A DNA stretch of 64,000 bases. Source: Thalassotalea nanhaiensis (lineage in GTDB: Bacteria > Pseudomonadota > Gammaproteobacteria > Enterobacterales > Alteromonadaceae). The position numbers and the translations under genes were made by a program. Within the stretch, counting starts at the first letter, position 1. The number at the start of each line of letters is the position of its first letter. This document shows, in pieces, positions 56,227 through 64,000 of the stretch. The notes below the pieces were generated by a model. It ran no database searches, was not told the DNA's origin, and saw only the letters and a program-made list of their open reading frames with translations. The stretch is from positions 62,001 through 126,000 of the forward strand of contig NZ_CP134146.1 of assembly GCF_031583575.1 (NCBI RefSeq), given 5' to 3'.

Positions 56227-57537
56227 ATGTGTATTACCCGTTTTTTTAAATTGATTGTTGTTATATTTTTGCTGTCAAACCCTGTGTTAACTGTTCACGC
56301 TGAAGAACATTTAGCAAAAGAGTTTAGTCAACTAACCGAGCAAACCGACGTGCAAGCTAGTCAGTATGTTTGCCCAATGCATTCGCATATTGTTAAAGAT
56401 CATCCTGGAAAATGCCCAATTTGTGGCATGGATTTAGTTGAGGTTGTTCGCACACCCGCAACTGATACGGATGTTGAAGTTACTGTACCTGGCCACATTC
56501 AACAGAATATGGCACTCACCACTGAACGTGCTGAAACATCTGTACTTTGGCGATTTATCGAAACCTTTGGTTCGGTTAAATATGATGAAAATGGCCAGGT
56601 TCACTTGCATCCACGCACCACCGGTTGGGTTGAAAAATTAACCGTTAAAACCTTAGGTGAAAGTGTTGCTAAAGGTCAGTTGCTGTATGAGATTTACTCG
56701 CCGGAATTATTACTGGCTCAGGATGAATATTTAAGTTTATATCGCGATCAAACTGTTGGTAAAAAATTGAAAAAGCGTGGCCGAACTCGATTAAGTTTAT
56801 TGGGATTAAGTGACGCTTTTATCGATAAGTTAGAGCAGCGTAATCAGTCGTTTTATCGTGTGCCTTATTATGCCCCAAGTAATGGTATTGTTGCCAAATT
56901 AGACATACGTGAAGGCATGTATGTAAATCCTGAAAATGAATTAATGATGCTGGCCGATACTGCTAAAGTGTGGGTAATCGTCGATGTATTTGAGCATCAG
57001 ATGGACTGGGTTAAAACAGGTAAATGGGTTGAGTTTGACTTGCCAGCACTGGGTATCTTTGCTCGAGAAGGTAAAGTTGAATATATCTATCCTGCTCTCG
57101 ATCCTGTGACTCGTACTTTAAAAGTACGATTGTCATTAGATAACCCCGATGGTGCCTTTAAGCCGGAAATGATCGCTAATGTTCGTATCTATGGCGGCGC
57201 CACCGATGAGGTGCTAAATATACCGGTACAAGCGTTGATTCAAACAGAACAGCAGAACCGTGTCATTGTAAAAACCAGCGATGATAAGTTTGTTGTTAAA
57301 CATGTCGCCGTAGGTACCATGAGCCAAGGTCGAGCCGAGATCATTTCGGGCTTAAATGCTGGCGATGTTGTGGTTACTTCCGGACAATTCCTAATCGACT
57401 CTGAAGCTAACATCCAATCGGCTATTCAGCAGATGTCGAACCAAGTTATGGACCATAACGGGATGGAGATGGACCATAACGATATGGATCATCAAGACAT
57501 GCCAGCTAAACCTCAAAACAATACTCATAACCACTAG
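56227..57537 (+). CDS. cusB: CusB-type periplasmic adaptor
   Basis: 436 aa from ATG 56227, GAGGA upstream. Signal peptide ends VHA|EEH. A heavy-metal-binding domain ('YVCPMHSHIVKDHPGKCPIC', then GMDLVEV) at residues about 48-75 precedes the adaptor (lipoyl/barrel-sandwich, helical hairpin 'LLAQDEYLSLYRDQTVGKKL', beta-barrel). The last 30 residues are a Met/His/Asp-rich tail ('MDHNGMEMDHNDMDHQDMPA'). It links the inner-membrane pump to an outer-membrane channel for Cu(I)/Ag(I) efflux. No CusC gene is adjacent. Confidence 0.94.
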   Translation: MCITRFFKLIVVIFLLSNPVLTVHAEEHLAKEFSQLTEQTDVQASQYVCPMHSHIVKDHPGKCPICGMDLVEVVRTPATDTDVEVTVPGHIQQNMALTTERAETSVLWRFIETFGSVKYDENGQVHLHPRTTGWVEKLTVKTLGESVAKGQLLYEIYSPELLLAQDEYLSLYRDQTVGKKLKKRGRTRLSLLGLSDAFIDKLEQRNQSFYRVPYYAPSNGIVAKLDIREGMYVNPENELMMLADTAKVWVIVDVFEHQMDWVKTGKWVEFDLPALGIFAREGKVEYIYPALDPVTRTLKVRLSLDNPDGAFKPEMIANVRIYGGATDEVLNIPVQALIQTEQQNRVIVKTSDDKFVVKHVAVGTMSQGRAEIISGLNAGDVVVTSGQFLIDSEANIQSAIQQMSNQVMDHNGMEMDHNDMDHQDMPAKPQNNTHNH

Positions 57538-57545
57538 GAGGCGTG

Positions 57546-60500
57546 ATGTTAACTTATTTGATTAATCAATCATTAAAACATCGCGTTTTGGTGCTAATAT
57601 TTTCGGCTATTTTAGCGGTACTTGGTTATCGAGCAATGCTGGATACCCCGCTTGACGCGTTACCAGACTTAAGTGATATTCAGGTAATTGTTAAAACTAC
57701 TTACCCTGGACAAGCGCCTGAACTGGTAGAGCAACAAGTGACGTACCCATTATCGAGTACATTGCTATCTGTACCAAAAGCAAAAACAGTGCGTGGCTTT
57801 TCATTTTTTGGCGACTCTTACGTATACGTAATTTTCGAGGACGACACTGATTTGTATTGGGCACGTTCACGAGTGCTGGAATATTTAGATCAAGCCGCCG
57901 ATATATTACCTAAAACTGCTAAACCAAGAATTGGCCCTGATGCCTCAGGTGTTGGTTGGGTATACCAGTACGCATTATCTGCACCTGATGGCGGTTATGA
58001 CTTATCTCAATTAAAAAGCCTGCAAGATTGGTTTTTAAAGTTAGAGTTGCAATCTGTTGCTGGCGTTAGTGAAGTGGCAACCGTTGGTGGCATGGAACTA
58101 ACTTACCAAGTGGTTGTTGAGCCTCTGCGATTAATGCAATACGGATTAACCTTGGCTGATGTCGAAATGGCCATTAAAAATGGCAATGGCGATGTTGGTG
58201 GTTCAGTTCTGGAAATGAGCGAAGCGGAATATATGATCCGTTCGAAAGGCTATTTGCAAACGATTGATGATATAAAATTGATCCCGCTGGGTATTAATAA
58301 TGAGCAAAATACGCCGTTGTTATTAGAGCACGTTGCCACAGTAAGGCATGGCCCGCAAATGCGTCGCGGCATAGCCGAACTTGATGGTGAGGGTGAAGTC
58401 GTAGGTGGTATTGTCGTTATGCGTCACGGCGAAAATGCACTAAAAACCATCGAAGCAGTTAAAGCTAAATTAGCTAAATTACAACAAGGTCTGCCTGAAG
58501 GCGTTAAAATTACCACGACCTATGATCGCTCAAATTTAATTGAACGCTCAGTTAGTACTCTTAAAGAAAAATTGATCGAAGAAATAATCGTTGTAGTACT
58601 CGTTTGTTTTGCTTTCTTATTGCATGTTCGCTCTACATTTGTGGCGGTAATATGTTTGCCATTATCTGTGCTAATTGGCTTTATCGTCATGCAGCGTTTA
58701 GGTATAAACGCCAACATCATGAGTCTGGGCGGTATTGCTATTGCCATAGGTGCTTTGGTTGATGCGGCGATTGTTATGGTAGAAAACCAACATAAGCATT
58801 TACAGCTGTACTATCAAAAACATGGTGAGTATGCGAAAGGGCAAGCGCATTGGCGTTTAGTGGCAAATGCTGCTGGTGAGGTTGGGCCGGCATTATTCTT
58901 AACCTTGTTACTTATCACCTTCAGCTTTTTACCTGTATTTGCCCTTGAAGCGCAAGAAGGCCGGTTATTCACGCCATTAGCGTTCACCAAAACGTTAGTG
59001 ATGGCTGCCGCAGCGTTAGTGTCGGTTACTTTAGTGCCTGTGCTGATGGGCTACTTTATTAAAGGCAAAGTGCCAAGCGAACATAAAAATCCATTAAACA
59101 GAATTCTTGTGTGGTTATATCGACCATTTTTACGAATTGCATTGAAGGTTCCTGTGTTGGTGCTTTTATTGGCAGTTGGCTTAGCGGCTTCCAGTTACTA
59201 TCCGCTCAGCAAAATGGGCAGTGAATTTATGCCCGAATTGGAAGAGGGAGATTTGCTCTACATGCCAACAACGCTTCCGGGGGTTTCAATTAGTGAAGCA
59301 GGTAAGATATTACAACAAACCGATAGGTTAATTAAAACTGTTGCTGAAGTCGAAACGGTTTTTGGGAAAGTAGGGCGAGCAGATACTGCCACCGATCCTG
59401 CGCCATTAACAATGTTGGAAACAACCATTACTTTAAAGCCTCGAAGTGAATGGCGCGAAGGGGTGACCTTACAAGATATTATTGCCGAACTTGAACAAAA
59501 AGTGCAATTTCCAGGTTTAACTAATGCCTGGGTACAACCAATAAAGACTCGTATAGACATGCTTTCTACCGGGATAAAAACGCCCGTAGGTATTAAAATA
59601 TCAGGTGAGCAAACCGCTATATTGGAAACTATTGGTGAAGATATTGAAAACGCCCTCTCTGAACTGGCTGGAACCCGTAGTGTTTATGCCGAACGAGCCC
59701 AGTCAGGTCGCTACATCGATATTGTGCCAAACCGTATTGAAGCGGCCAAGTATGGGCTAAACATCAACGACATCCAACAAGTGATTATGTACGCTGTTGG
59801 TGGTGCCAATGTTGATGAATTAGTGAAAGGTAAAGAGCGATATCAAATTAATTTACGTTATCCAAGACGCTACCGTGAGCACATGGATAGTTTGAATAAT
59901 TTACCTTTTGTTACCCCGAGCGGCGCTTGGGTCACCTTGTCACAAGTTGCCAGCGTTGAAATTAAACAAGGCCCGGCAATGTTGAAAAGTGAAAATGGCC
60001 GTAACATCGCTTGGGTATTTGTTGATTTAGAGCCTGGCACATCAATTGGTGATTACATTTCTAGTGCCGAACAAACCTTAGCAACTAAGGTCGATTTACC
60101 GGCTAAGTATGCGATAAGTTTTGCCGGGCAATATGAATATATGCAGCGCGTAGAAGCAAAGATGCAATTAGTGGTGCCGATCACCGTATTAATTATTTTT
60201 ATTCTACTTTATTTAACGTTTAGTTCTATGCAACAGGCCCTATTAGTGATGGTTACCCTGCCGGTTGCTCTTGCCGGTTCCCTTTGGTTTGTGTATTTAC
60301 TCGATTACCAAATGTCAGTGGCACTAGCCGTTGGGATGATAGCTTTGGCCGGTGTAGCAGCCGAATTTGGCGTTATTATGCTTATTTATTTAAACCAAGC
60401 ATTGGCAACCAATACCGAGAAAACTCGAGCCTTTTTACTTGAAAAAATTGAGTATGGAGCAGTTCAGCGGGTTAGGCCAAAAGCAATGACCGTGTTAACC

Positions 60501-60668
60501 ATTATTGCTGGTTTATTACCAATAATGCTTGGTAGCGGTAGTGGTAATGAAGTTATGCAGCGCATTGCCGCACCGATGGTTGGCGGTATGATCGTCAGTC
60601 CGTTAGTGTCTATGTTGGTGATCCCTTGTGCTTATTTTCTATTAAACAAAGCATCATTTAAAAAATAA
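57546..60668 (+). CDS. cusA: CusA-type heavy-metal RND pump
   Basis: 1040 aa from ATG 57546, AGGAGG 4 bases upstream (GTG 57543 is too close). RND transporter of 12 spans: 'DTPLDALPDLSDIQVIVKTT' start, first-half TM4 'IAIAIGALVDAAIVMVENQH' with the acidic residue of HME-type pumps, and second-half 'GMIALAGVAAEFGVIMLIYL' with its Glu. Full length. Exports Cu(I)/Ag(I) from the periplasm by proton antiport, together with CusB. Confidence 0.95.
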   Translation: MLTYLINQSLKHRVLVLIFSAILAVLGYRAMLDTPLDALPDLSDIQVIVKTTYPGQAPELVEQQVTYPLSSTLLSVPKAKTVRGFSFFGDSYVYVIFEDDTDLYWARSRVLEYLDQAADILPKTAKPRIGPDASGVGWVYQYALSAPDGGYDLSQLKSLQDWFLKLELQSVAGVSEVATVGGMELTYQVVVEPLRLMQYGLTLADVEMAIKNGNGDVGGSVLEMSEAEYMIRSKGYLQTIDDIKLIPLGINNEQNTPLLLEHVATVRHGPQMRRGIAELDGEGEVVGGIVVMRHGENALKTIEAVKAKLAKLQQGLPEGVKITTTYDRSNLIERSVSTLKEKLIEEIIVVVLVCFAFLLHVRSTFVAVICLPLSVLIGFIVMQRLGINANIMSLGGIAIAIGALVDAAIVMVENQHKHLQLYYQKHGEYAKGQAHWRLVANAAGEVGPALFLTLLLITFSFLPVFALEAQEGRLFTPLAFTKTLVMAAAALVSVTLVPVLMGYFIKGKVPSEHKNPLNRILVWLYRPFLRIALKVPVLVLLLAVGLAASSYYPLSKMGSEFMPELEEGDLLYMPTTLPGVSISEAGKILQQTDRLIKTVAEVETVFGKVGRADTATDPAPLTMLETTITLKPRSEWREGVTLQDIIAELEQKVQFPGLTNAWVQPIKTRIDMLSTGIKTPVGIKISGEQTAILETIGEDIENALSELAGTRSVYAERAQSGRYIDIVPNRIEAAKYGLNINDIQQVIMYAVGGANVDELVKGKERYQINLRYPRRYREHMDSLNNLPFVTPSGAWVTLSQVASVEIKQGPAMLKSENGRNIAWVFVDLEPGTSIGDYISSAEQTLATKVDLPAKYAISFAGQYEYMQRVEAKMQLVVPITVLIIFILLYLTFSSMQQALLVMVTLPVALAGSLWFVYLLDYQMSVALAVGMIALAGVAAEFGVIMLIYLNQALATNTEKTRAFLLEKIEYGAVQRVRPKAMTVLTIIAGLLPIMLGSGSGNEVMQRIAAPMVGGMIVSPLVSMLVIPCAYFLLNKASFKK

Positions 60669-60679
60669 GGTCTATTAGT

Positions 60680-61408
60680 TTGCAAAGAACAGCGAGAAAA
60701 TATCACAAATGGCTGATGCTTTTTATTGGTGCACAATTTGTGATTTGGTCAGTCAGCGGTGCGTATATGGTATTTTTTGATATCGATTATATTCATGGCG
60801 ATAGCTTGGTCATCAATCATCAAGACACAATAAATGTCGAAAATATCCATTATTCTGTTAAGGAGTTACGTGAACAGTACCCTGATGCAACGAATGTCAG
60901 TGTTGGTAAGTTTATCGATAAAGAAGTGTATTCATTTGCCAGCCAAGGTGTCGTTCATTTAGTTGATGCCAGTAATGGGCAGTTGCTCTCGCCACTAAAG
61001 CAAGCAACGGCTATTAAAGCGGCACAATACTATTACTCAGGTGATGGCTCGGTACAAGATGTCGAGCTGTTCACCGACAATCCGCCCTTTGAATTAAGCC
61101 CTAGAGCATTGCCAGCTTGGCGAATTAATTTTGATGATTTTGGTTCGCCATCAATCTATGTGTCGGCGCAAACTGGCAAGTTAGTGGGCAAGCGGCATGA
61201 GTTTTGGCGATTGTTCGATTGGATGTTTCGCTTTCATGTAATGGATTACGATGATGGTGAAAATATCGAAAATTTATTACTGTTCTGCGCCGCTTTATTG
61301 GGCCTTGCCGCAGCAATTTTTGGACTTGTTTTGACTTACTTTCGTGTGTTTAAAGCGAAGAAAGTAACGGACAGTACAAGCCCAACAGAACTAGAAGGCA
61401 GCGCATAA
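60680..61408 (+). CDS. PepSY-domain membrane protein
   Basis: 242 aa from TTG 60680, 11 bases after cusA. An N-terminal span ('KWLMLFIGAQFVIWSVSGAY') and a C-terminal one ('LLFCAALLGLAAAIFGLVLT') flank a periplasmic region with PepSY-like repeats ('VKELREQYPDATNVSVGKFI', 'AWRINFDDFGSPSIYVSAQT' and the 'GKLVGKRHEFWRLFDWMFRF' turn with HVMDY). Its stop overlaps the next ATG. Probably works with the next gene in envelope metal or redox handling. Confidence 0.88.
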   Translation: MQRTARKYHKWLMLFIGAQFVIWSVSGAYMVFFDIDYIHGDSLVINHQDTINVENIHYSVKELREQYPDATNVSVGKFIDKEVYSFASQGVVHLVDASNGQLLSPLKQATAIKAAQYYYSGDGSVQDVELFTDNPPFELSPRALPAWRINFDDFGSPSIYVSAQTGKLVGKRHEFWRLFDWMFRFHVMDYDDGENIENLLLFCAALLGLAAAIFGLVLTYFRVFKAKKVTDSTSPTELEGSA

Positions 61409-63249
61409 TGCCATTTATAAGAAAGATTCATAAGTGGGCCTCCGTAATCGTAGGTATTCAATTGTTACTTTGGCTTATTAGCGGCATATTTTTTAATACG
61501 ATGGACCATACAAAGGCCGCAGGAAATACTTATAAAAACCGTAAACATCAGCATATTGAAGTTGAACAATCATTATTAGTTGAACCATTAGTTGTATTGC
61601 AAGCGAACAAGTCGAGTATTTCTTTAACTCAAACCCATTTGTTGGGAGAGCCATACTACTTACTTACCCATGCCAAGGGATTATATAAGCATTTTAAGAA
61701 CCACTATAGTCTAGTAAATGCCTATACAGGTGAGCAGCTTGTTATTGAACAACGCTTAGCCACAGCCCTAGCTAAACAGTCATATACGGGGCCGGGTGAT
61801 GTTGTTTCTGTTGAACTGTTGCACCATTCAATAGAGGATATCCCTAAGCAAAAAAATGCCACTTGGCAAATTAATTTCTCCGATGAGATTAATACCAGTG
61901 TCTATATCGAAGCTGGTTCTGGGCGAGTTGTTGGACACAGCGACGATGACAAGCGTTTTGCCGATTTTTTCTTCATGCTACATTTTATGGATTATGGTAA
62001 TGAAGGTAGCTTTAATAGTGTGCAAATGATGTTGTTTGCATTTATCACCTTATGGTTGTCGTTAACAGGGCTTATTTGGACTGTTGATTTAGGCTTAAGA
62101 GGCCAATATAAAATTAAAGCATTAGCAAGCGAGAAAAATGTAAAGCTGTTCGACAAAGATAGAAACAGTATGGGTAATGTTACGTTATCTACGCATAGTA
62201 ACTTGCTTGATGGCTTGATTGAGCATGATATTGCCTTACCGTCGAGTTGTGGCGGAGGTGGTACCTGTGGCCGTTGTCGCATATTGGTAAATCCTTCCGT
62301 AGAGGTTACCAGTGCTGATCATCAACACTTTACTGATACACAGTTACAGCAAGGCTATCGTTTAGCCTGTCAACATTTTAGTAATGACGTGAACAGCATG
62401 ACATTAGTTGATGTGAGTCGTGCCCAAAAGCTTGCTTTGAAACTTGTTAAAAGCAGCTTTATTAGTCCGATGATTAAAGAGCTACGATTTAAAGTTATTG
62501 ATGGCAGTAAAGTTAAGTATAAAGCAGGGGCATTTGTGCGCTTTATGATACCTGCTACGAAAGGTTGCTCTATACCGTTAAATATTCCAGAGGAACACAA
62601 ACCTCACTGGCAACATATAGAGCATTTAGAGTATGAACATTTAGCCTGCACACGTAACTACTCTCTGGCAGAATCAACTCTGACTACGGATGAATTGGTA
62701 TTTACCATAAAAATACAAACAGCGCCAAATAAGCAAATCCTTCCCGGGGTTGCTTCAAGTTACTTGTGCAATTTAAATGTAGGAAAGTCAGTCGAAGCGA
62801 TTGGCCCTTTTGAAGATTTTCATGCTAAGGAAAATAGTAGTAAAACTATGGTGTTTTTAGGGGCTGGCTCTGGCATGGCTCCGTTGAGATCTTTAATCAT
62901 TGAGCAACTCGCCTTGGCAAAAGACGACCAGCAACCGCCTCGTGCTCTTCACTTTTTTTACGGCGCTAGAAAACAAACCGATTTACTTTATGCAGATGAT
63001 TTTAGTCAATGGGCAAAAGACAATGATGATTTCTTTTATTATCCAACACTCTCTCAGCCGGACGAAAGTTGGCATGGTGCTGTTGGGCATGCTCAAAACA
63101 CCCTTAAATCAAAACTAACGGCATTAGGTAATATCGATAATATTGAGTTTTATTTATGTGGTCCACCAGCCTTAATGAATGACGCGATTGAATTCTTAAT
63201 CTCTTCTGGAGTAGATGAAAGCAACATCGCATTTGATTCATTTGCTTAA
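61408..63249 (+). CDS. PepSY-TM fused to ferredoxin-NADH reductase
   Basis: 613 aa from ATG 61408. Residues about 1-225 repeat the layout of the preceding protein (span at 10-28, PepSY-like periplasmic part, 'FFMLHFMDYGNEGSFNSVQM', span near 207-227). About 250-335: plant-type 2Fe-2S ferredoxin with 'SSCGGGGTCGRCRILV' and a later 'LACQ' (four Cys). About 340-613: FAD/NAD reductase ('RNYSLAES', 'MVFLGAGSGMAPLRSLI', 'EFYLCGPPALMNDAIEFLIS'), NqrF-like. It could pass NADH electrons through the membrane to a periplasmic Cu(II) or Fe(III) acceptor; substrate is inferred. Confidence 0.9.
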   Translation: MPFIRKIHKWASVIVGIQLLLWLISGIFFNTMDHTKAAGNTYKNRKHQHIEVEQSLLVEPLVVLQANKSSISLTQTHLLGEPYYLLTHAKGLYKHFKNHYSLVNAYTGEQLVIEQRLATALAKQSYTGPGDVVSVELLHHSIEDIPKQKNATWQINFSDEINTSVYIEAGSGRVVGHSDDDKRFADFFFMLHFMDYGNEGSFNSVQMMLFAFITLWLSLTGLIWTVDLGLRGQYKIKALASEKNVKLFDKDRNSMGNVTLSTHSNLLDGLIEHDIALPSSCGGGGTCGRCRILVNPSVEVTSADHQHFTDTQLQQGYRLACQHFSNDVNSMTLVDVSRAQKLALKLVKSSFISPMIKELRFKVIDGSKVKYKAGAFVRFMIPATKGCSIPLNIPEEHKPHWQHIEHLEYEHLACTRNYSLAESTLTTDELVFTIKIQTAPNKQILPGVASSYLCNLNVGKSVEAIGPFEDFHAKENSSKTMVFLGAGSGMAPLRSLIIEQLALAKDDQQPPRALHFFYGARKQTDLLYADDFSQWAKDNDDFFYYPTLSQPDESWHGAVGHAQNTLKSKLTALGNIDNIEFYLCGPPALMNDAIEFLISSGVDESNIAFDSFA

Positions 63250-63283
63250 AACCAGCACCTAATCTATTCAAGTTTATCTTTTC

Positions 63284-63320
63284 CCCTGAACTCATTACCG
63301 ATGAGTTCAGGGTACTTTTC
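63284..63320 (+). terminator. Terminator of the copper operon
   Basis: CCCTGAACTCAT-TACCG-ATGAGTTCAGGG, a perfect 12-bp stem, followed by TACTTTT. Confidence 0.88.
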
Positions 63321-63358
63321 ATGCAATCACTCCCTAACTGCGTTGCTTTATTGCATTT

Positions 63359-63400
63359 TGCATACGTATGCATGGCATTTCAGCTATGCATACGTATGTA
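63359..63400. promoter_or_regulatory. Paired palindromes before glycogen phosphorylase
   Basis: TGCATACGTATGCA (63359-63372, perfect 14 bp) and TGCATACGTATGTA (63387-63400, one mismatch), 28 bases apart start to start; together CATACGTATGCAT / ATGCATACGTATG form a 13-bp inverted repeat. The central CG fits LacI-family operators. The rest of 63401-63565 shows no gene. Confidence 0.72.
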
Positions 63401-63565
63401 GTCATTTCACTAAATCTGCAATTTATCGTAACTTTATAGTCAGTAAATAAATTGCCCAATTTTCAAGCAAGCGCTAGAGCAATAAACTTAATTAAAGCAA
63501 CAATAAGCGTTTGCATTTTTCCCGTAAAGGGTTGATCAGAGTTATCAAAAGAGAACCGACTTATT

Positions 63566-64000
63566 ATGGCCACAGCAATTAAAAAGCCGTTAACTGCAGC
63601 GCAGTTCAAGAAGAAAGTAGTACAGCATTTAAACTTTACTTCCTCTCAAACAGATTATCAGCAAGACCCAACTGCGGTTTTGCGTGCCGTTTGCTTAACA
63701 GTAAACGAAGTAGTTTATGAAAAACTAACAGAAACAAATCAATACCATAAAGAACATAAAAGCCGCTCAATTAATTACCTGTCATTAGAGTATTTAATGG
63801 GCCGTATGTTATCGAACAACTTACATAACTTAGACTTGTTCGACGTTGCGCAAAAAGCCGTTGCCAGTCTTGGTTTTGAAATAGAAGACATCTTTGAAGA
63901 AGGTCACGATTTAGCGTTAGGTAACGGTGGTTTAGGCCGTTTAGCTGCGTGTTTCCTGGATTCACTTGCCACCATGGACTTTAATGCTGTTGGTTATGGC
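63566..64000 (+). CDS. glgP: Glycogen phosphorylase, 3'-truncated by window
   Basis: 145 residues visible from ATG 63566, running off the right edge. 'SRSINYLSLEYLMGRMLSNN' and 'EGHDLALGNGGLGRLAACFL' followed by DSLATMDFNAVGYG are the conserved N-terminal blocks of glycogen/alpha-glucan phosphorylase (GT35), including the glycogen-site-proximal EYLMGR and GNGGLGRLAACF. It releases glucose 1-phosphate; cytoplasmic. The PLP Lys lies outside the window. Confidence 0.95.
   Translation, partial: MATAIKKPLTAAQFKKKVVQHLNFTSSQTDYQQDPTAVLRAVCLTVNEVVYEKLTETNQYHKEHKSRSINYLSLEYLMGRMLSNNLHNLDLFDVAQKAVASLGFEIEDIFEEGHDLALGNGGLGRLAACFLDSLATMDFNAVGYG

Noticed and set aside
63283-63320. Riboswitch before glycogen phosphorylase
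   Set aside because: The 12-bp hairpin with a T-rich tail directly follows the copper operon and is explained as its terminator.

Overview
The window is AT-rich DNA from a marine gammaproteobacterium, most likely Alteromonadales (Colwelliaceae/Thalassotalea-like). This is inferred from a CrbS/CrbR acetate switch beside a VC_2705-type symporter pair, DcaP-like porin, and general gene content; no rRNA or other definitive marker is present. No tRNA, rRNA, transposase or CRISPR array was seen.

Region 1 (1 to about 29.6 kb) is the body and old end of a sedentary chromosomal integron. Nearly every gene is short, on the + strand, and followed by an attC site of about 100 bp with R'' (..TAAC), complementary inner arms, and R' (G^TTRRRY). 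The first bases of each cassette are the reverse complement of its own R'' end, often over 9-12 bp, which proves the cassette boundaries one by one. No integrase gene is in the window; by array polarity it should lie to the left. From about 12.8 kb, and mostly after 16.2 kb, attC sites become collapsed, truncated or eroded, as expected for old cassettes far from attI. Cargo: many small secreted or membrane proteins, two toxin-antitoxin pairs with palindromic operators, several GNAT acetyltransferases, a Rho-inhibitor (Rof) homologue, a SUKH protein, a small LMW-PTP-like phosphatase, a secreted methyltransferase, a MAPEG protein, cupins, alpha/beta hydrolases and a short YidC-like insertase. 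Two homologous cassettes at about 5.9 and 7.8 kb have no sense ORF; they share an antisense 37/41-codon ORF and a long-range inverted repeat with compensatory changes.

Region 2 (about 29.6-32.8 kb) holds small + strand accessory genes without recognisable attC: MBL-fold lipoprotein, GNAT, two secreted cupins, a GDCCVxC protein and a GFA-family protein.

Region 3 (32.8-46 kb) is an acetate-use locus: response regulator crbR, sensor crbS fused to a symporter, a large/small symporter pair, a CBS/nucleotidyltransferase regulator, a DnaQ-like exonuclease, acs and a porin. Three TTAGAC-N4-GTCTA(A/G) dyads, two before acs and one between the symporter operon and the CBS gene, are candidate CrbR operators.

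Region 4 (46-64 kb) is core-like: a pair of 116-bp repeats, a hybrid histidine kinase, LysR with a divergent glutathione-dependent formaldehyde detoxification pair (frmA, frmB), two PH-domain membrane proteins, an S9 peptidase, a copper/silver efflux operon (His/Met-rich protein, cusB, cusA) continuing into two PepSY proteins, the second fused to a ferredoxin-NADH reductase module, and the start of glycogen phosphorylase behind two palindromic operators.
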